A stretch of DNA of 64,000 bases from positions 62,001 to 126,000 of the forward strand of contig PHBW01000006.1 in the NCBI GenBank assembly GCA_002840715.1, read 5' to 3'. Below the pieces are notes generated by a model, which searched no databases, was not told the origin of the DNA, and saw only the letters and a program-made list of their open reading frames with translations. Made by a program: the position numbers and the translations under genes. The DNA is from Chloroflexi bacterium HGW-Chloroflexi-4 (GTDB lineage: Bacteria; Chloroflexota; Anaerolineae; Anaerolineales; Anaerolineaceae). Shown piece by piece: positions 62,704-64,000 of this stretch. Every line of letters starts with the position of its first letter. Within the stretch, counting starts at the first letter, position 1.

Positions 62704-64000
62704 TGCCAAACCAAGGAAAGCCGCGAAACAGGTTTTTGTTTAGCAAAGCCCTTTGGGTATTGCCGGCGGCTTTCCTATTGTTTTTCTTTCTAGTGCCGCT
62801 CGTAAAGATCCTGCTGGTGATGGTCTCACGCAGCGGCGTGTTGAGCGCCAATGCAATCTTGCAGCCATTGTTGTTTACTCTATGGCAGGCTGCACTTTCG
62901 ATGCTGCTGACACTGGCGCTTGGGCTGCCGGCTGCTTACATCTTTGCACGCTATAACTTTACTGGCAAGGGCGCATTAAGACTTTTAACCACCCTGCCGT
63001 TCATTTTGCCCACTGTGGTGGTGGCGGCAGGTTTCAGCGCACTGCTCGGTCCGCGCGGGTTGCTGAACGGCTGGTTGATGCAGGCATTCGACCTGCAAAT
63101 TCCGCCGATTTCGTTTATGAATACGCTGGGTGCGATATTGATCGCACACGTTTTTTATAATACCTCGGTGGTAATTCGTATTGTGGGCAGCGCGCTGGTG
63201 CAGTTTGATCCGCGGATCGAAGAAGCCGGCAGAGTGCTGGGCGGATCGCGCTGGCGGGTCTTCCGCGAAGTGACACTACCCCTGTTGAGACCGTCCATTC
63301 TGGTGGCGGCGCTGATGGTCTTTTTGTTTGACTTCACCAGCTTCGGGGTGATCCTGCTGCTGGGCGGACCGAAGTTCGCAACCCTCGAAGTTTCGATTTA
63401 TACCCAAACGCTGTCGATGTTAAATTTGAAGATGGCCGGGCTGCTCTCTTTCATTCAACTGGCCTGCACCTTCGGTCTCACACTTTTGTATACGCGGTTG
63501 AACGGTAAACGCAGTGTTCCGTTAATGCCGCGATTGAAAGGTGAAGGCGTGCGTAAACCGCACGGTATTTTTGAAAAGGCAGCCATCGTTTTTCTAGTTA
63601 TCATCCTGATAGTGCTGATCGTTTCTCCTCTGGCTGCCCTGGCAATAAAATCAGTGCTTCAGATGGATGTCTCGACCCAAACGACCAGTCTGACACTGGC
63701 GCATTATCGCGAACTTTTCATCAACCGCAACGACGCTTTTTTCTACGTTCCACCGGCTAAAGCAGCCCTCAATTCGCTGTATTATGCAGCGGTCACTGTG
63801 CTGATCTCGGTCGGGCTTGGGTTGACTGCGTCATATGCATTGGTACGTCAGCAGGGATTGAAACGCTGGCTTGATCCGCTGATCATGCTGCCACTCGGCA
63901 CCTCCGCGGTGACGTTGGGGTTGGGTTTTTTGATCACTTTTAACCAACCGCCGCTGGATGTGAGCAGTTTTCCACTGTTAATTCCGCTGGCGCACAGCCT
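62703..64000 (+). CDS. thiP: Thiamine ABC transporter permease (3' end outside window)
   Basis: Partial: opens at 62703 and remains in frame to the window end, at least 432 residues. Multiple helices form two permease halves; the EAA loop EEAGRVLGGSRWRVFREVTLPLL lies near residue 180. A second membrane half follows. The ThiP family is double-length. The ATPase gene is expected just downstream. Confidence 0.93.
   Translation, partial: MPNQGKPRNRFLFSKALWVLPAAFLLFFFLVPLVKILLVMVSRSGVLSANAILQPLLFTLWQAALSMLLTLALGLPAAYIFARYNFTGKGALRLLTTLPFILPTVVVAAGFSALLGPRGLLNGWLMQAFDLQIPPISFMNTLGAILIAHVFYNTSVVIRIVGSALVQFDPRIEEAGRVLGGSRWRVFREVTLPLLRPSILVAALMVFLFDFTSFGVILLLGGPKFATLEVSIYTQTLSMLNLKMAGLLSFIQLACTFGLTLLYTRLNGKRSVPLMPRLKGEGVRKPHGIFEKAAIVFLVIILIVLIVSPLAALAIKSVLQMDVSTQTTSLTLAHYRELFINRNDAFFYVPPAKAALNSLYYAAVTVLISVGLGLTASYALVRQQGLKRWLDPLIMLPLGTSAVTLGLGFLITFNQPPLDVSSFPLLIPLAHS

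Overview
The window reads as a chromosomal segment of a Chloroflexota bacterium, most likely an Anaerolineae-type organism. This is inferred from gene content, not from a marker gene: arginine genes of the LysW carrier-protein type, Ser/Thr kinases with beta-propellers, sortase-linked Ig-repeat surface proteins, frequent TTG starts and few cell-envelope genes of classical Gram-negative type. Almost every gene is house-keeping or regulatory. No phage, transposase or CRISPR array was seen.

Layout. 1-8.1 kb: a truncated sugar-dehydrogenase lipoprotein, an acetyl-xylan-esterase-like hydrolase, then coaE (with an extra C-terminal domain), cdaA and cdaR (cyclic-di-AMP synthesis), der, lepB and a small zinc-finger protein, ending in a perfect palindromic terminator. 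8.1-22 kb: mostly minus-strand genes. These are a receptor-like Ser/Thr kinase, a LacI regulator plus MATE exporter behind a clear promoter/operator, yitT, a YhhN protein, era, a DMT transporter, ogt, a phosphoribosyltransferase with a structured leader, galK, a GIY-YIG protein, a TyrA-like dehydrogenase, a site-2 protease, a DUF951 protein and a HAD phosphatase.

22-30.6 kb is AT-rich and partly decayed. One sulfatase-like membrane protein carries three frameshifts and a stop, and a related intact copy lies next to it. A long secreted protein of about five Ig-like repeats ending in a sortase domain is interrupted by one in-frame TAA.

30.6-39.8 kb: oligoendopeptidase F, then a compact redox/sensory cluster. 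It has a ferric-reductase-like heme membrane protein, ApbE flavin transferase, two tandem copies of a pair (PepSY-like protein plus small Thr/Pro-rich anchored protein), and a divergent OmpR-type response regulator with its histidine kinase. Both PepSY promoters carry the same 11-bp-period direct repeat at exactly the same distance from the same -10 element. This makes it the best candidate here for an undescribed system.

39.8-46.7 kb: an ECF vitamin-type transporter (S, T and fused ATPases), a NarX/NarL-type two-component pair and an ammonium channel. 46.7-48.8 kb: repeat-rich intergenic DNA with one lipoprotein and a small-RNA gene whose predicted fold resembles 6S RNA. 48.8-57 kb: argG-argH-lysW-lysX-argC-lysZ-lysJ-lysK, a LysW-dependent pathway probably making ornithine/arginine. 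argG carries a perfect 48-bp in-frame tandem duplication.

57-64 kb: tRNA-Gly(UCC) with a repeated 3' end, a secreted protein, a nitroreductase, a GT39-like membrane glycosyltransferase, and a TPP-riboswitch-controlled thiamine operon (thiN, thiB, thiP) running off the window end.
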